A stretch of 60,771 nt of DNA from Desulfarculales bacterium UBA696. Lineage in GTDB: Bacteria > Desulfobacterota > Syntrophobacteria > Syntrophobacterales > Syntrophobacteraceae. The stretch lies in NCBI GenBank assembly GCA_002298995.1, contig DBMO01000065.1:1-60771 (forward strand), in the 5' to 3' direction. Under the pieces are notes generated by a model. That model was not told the origin of the DNA and did no database searches. It saw only the letters and a program-made list of their open reading frames with translations. Position numbers and translations under genes: made by a program. This document shows, in pieces, positions 60,451 through 60,771 of the stretch. How positions within the stretch are numbered: the first letter of the stretch is position 1; each line of letters opens with the position of its first letter.

Positions 60451-60611
60451 GTTGCGGTTCTATTTACGGTTGAGCGTGGAAAAGGACCTGCGGGAATTGG
60501 TGGAAAGCTCGCCCCCACAGTTGTGGCGTGGTCAGGAGGGGCTGTTGCCCTAGTAAGATATTTCGAAAATGTCGAGTTATCGTCGTATGACGCCTCGCGA
60601 TTGCAATCAGT

Positions 60612-60739
60612 GGGTAGCCCGGATTCATATCCGGGTGCGGAGCACAAGAAGCCCGGCGGCGGCGCCGGAAATCGAGATGGAACCGGATGTGGGGACCACC
60701 CTCTTGCGCTTCGCGCCCGGATATGAATCCGGGCCACCC
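60612..60739. repeat. long inverted repeat, dispersed repeat B (complete copy)
   Basis: Arms 60612-60649 and 60702-60739 are inverted copies over 38 bp with about four mismatches, centred on CCCGGATTCATATCCGGG. Sequence to 60771 matches the partial copy at 41240-41334. The stretch from 60451 to 60611 shows no gene. Confidence 0.75.
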
Positions 60740-60771
60740 CTTCTACCCTCATACCCTCGCTAACTTATAGA

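Noticed and set aside
60381..60771. Short open frames across repeat B at the window end
   Set aside because: They translate the inverted repeat itself; similar nonsense peptides arise at 41252-41530 from the partial copy.
1..60771. CRISPR arrays, tRNA/rRNA genes, transposases or phage genes
   Set aside because: I looked for regularly spaced repeats, tRNA-like cloverleaf cores and transposase motifs and saw none; the repeats found are isolated dyads or short tandem units.

Overview
The window reads as a chromosomal segment of a Gram-negative, motile, anaerobe-like bacterium from a poorly sampled lineage (Desulfobacterota-like or a neighbouring candidate phylum; this is inferred from gene content only, as no rRNA is present). 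Supporting signs are outer-membrane-type lipoproteins, an LpoA-like lipoprotein, a periplasmic six-haem cytochrome c, sigma-54-controlled flagellar genes, CIRCE/HrcA heat-shock control, abundant SAM- and acyl-CoA-type enzymes, and many small dispersed intergenic repeats. No tRNA, rRNA, transposase, phage gene or CRISPR array was seen.

Layout. 0.4-8.7 kb: a stand-alone carboxyltransferase, an M20D amidohydrolase, a minus-strand operon (52-aa basic protein, GNAT, M20 deacetylase, lipoprotein), a TerC exporter coupled to a cytidylate-kinase-like/BON fusion, CobO and an FmdB-type zinc ribbon. 8.8-15.2 kb: an LpoA-like lipoprotein and the hrcA-grpE-dnaK operon with a textbook promoter plus CIRCE, then dodecin. 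15.4-20.1 kb: an EamA exporter, an amidohydrolase, a secreted protein and an orphan DppD/DppF ATPase pair. 20.6-29.8 kb: a glycoside hydrolase-glycosyltransferase fusion, acyl-CoA ligase, DUF434 protein, zinc-ribbon rhomboid, a phosphonatase homologue lacking its Schiff-base lysine, a membrane rhodanese, YggS and a DUF1328 peptide.

30-43.7 kb is a motility block: an AMIN/TPR protein behind a strong sigma-54 promoter, a sigma-54 activator whose receiver aspartate is histidine, the operon flgB-flgC-fliE-fliF-fliG-fliH-fliI-fliJ-motE behind a second sigma-54 promoter, a c-di-GMP-I-like leader with terminator, a LysM/amidase lipoprotein, and an HDOD protein whose receiver aspartate is glycine and which has a third sigma-54-type promoter. 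Together they suggest phosphorylation-independent control of flagellar and envelope genes.

43.9-54.3 kb holds an acyl-CoA dehydrogenase and a glycan cluster: a small anchored protein, a GT-C-like membrane protein, a GT2-GtrA fusion, a methyltransferase, two more glycosyltransferases, and a GNAT-like/deoxyhypusine-synthase-like fusion in which the catalytic lysine is arginine. 54.8-60.5 kb: a six-haem cytochrome, a cystathionine gamma-synthase family enzyme, a DUF1015 protein in the same frame as a TrmN6-like methyltransferase that has no usable start, and FabH. The window ends in a long inverted repeat whose partial copy lies at 41.2 kb.
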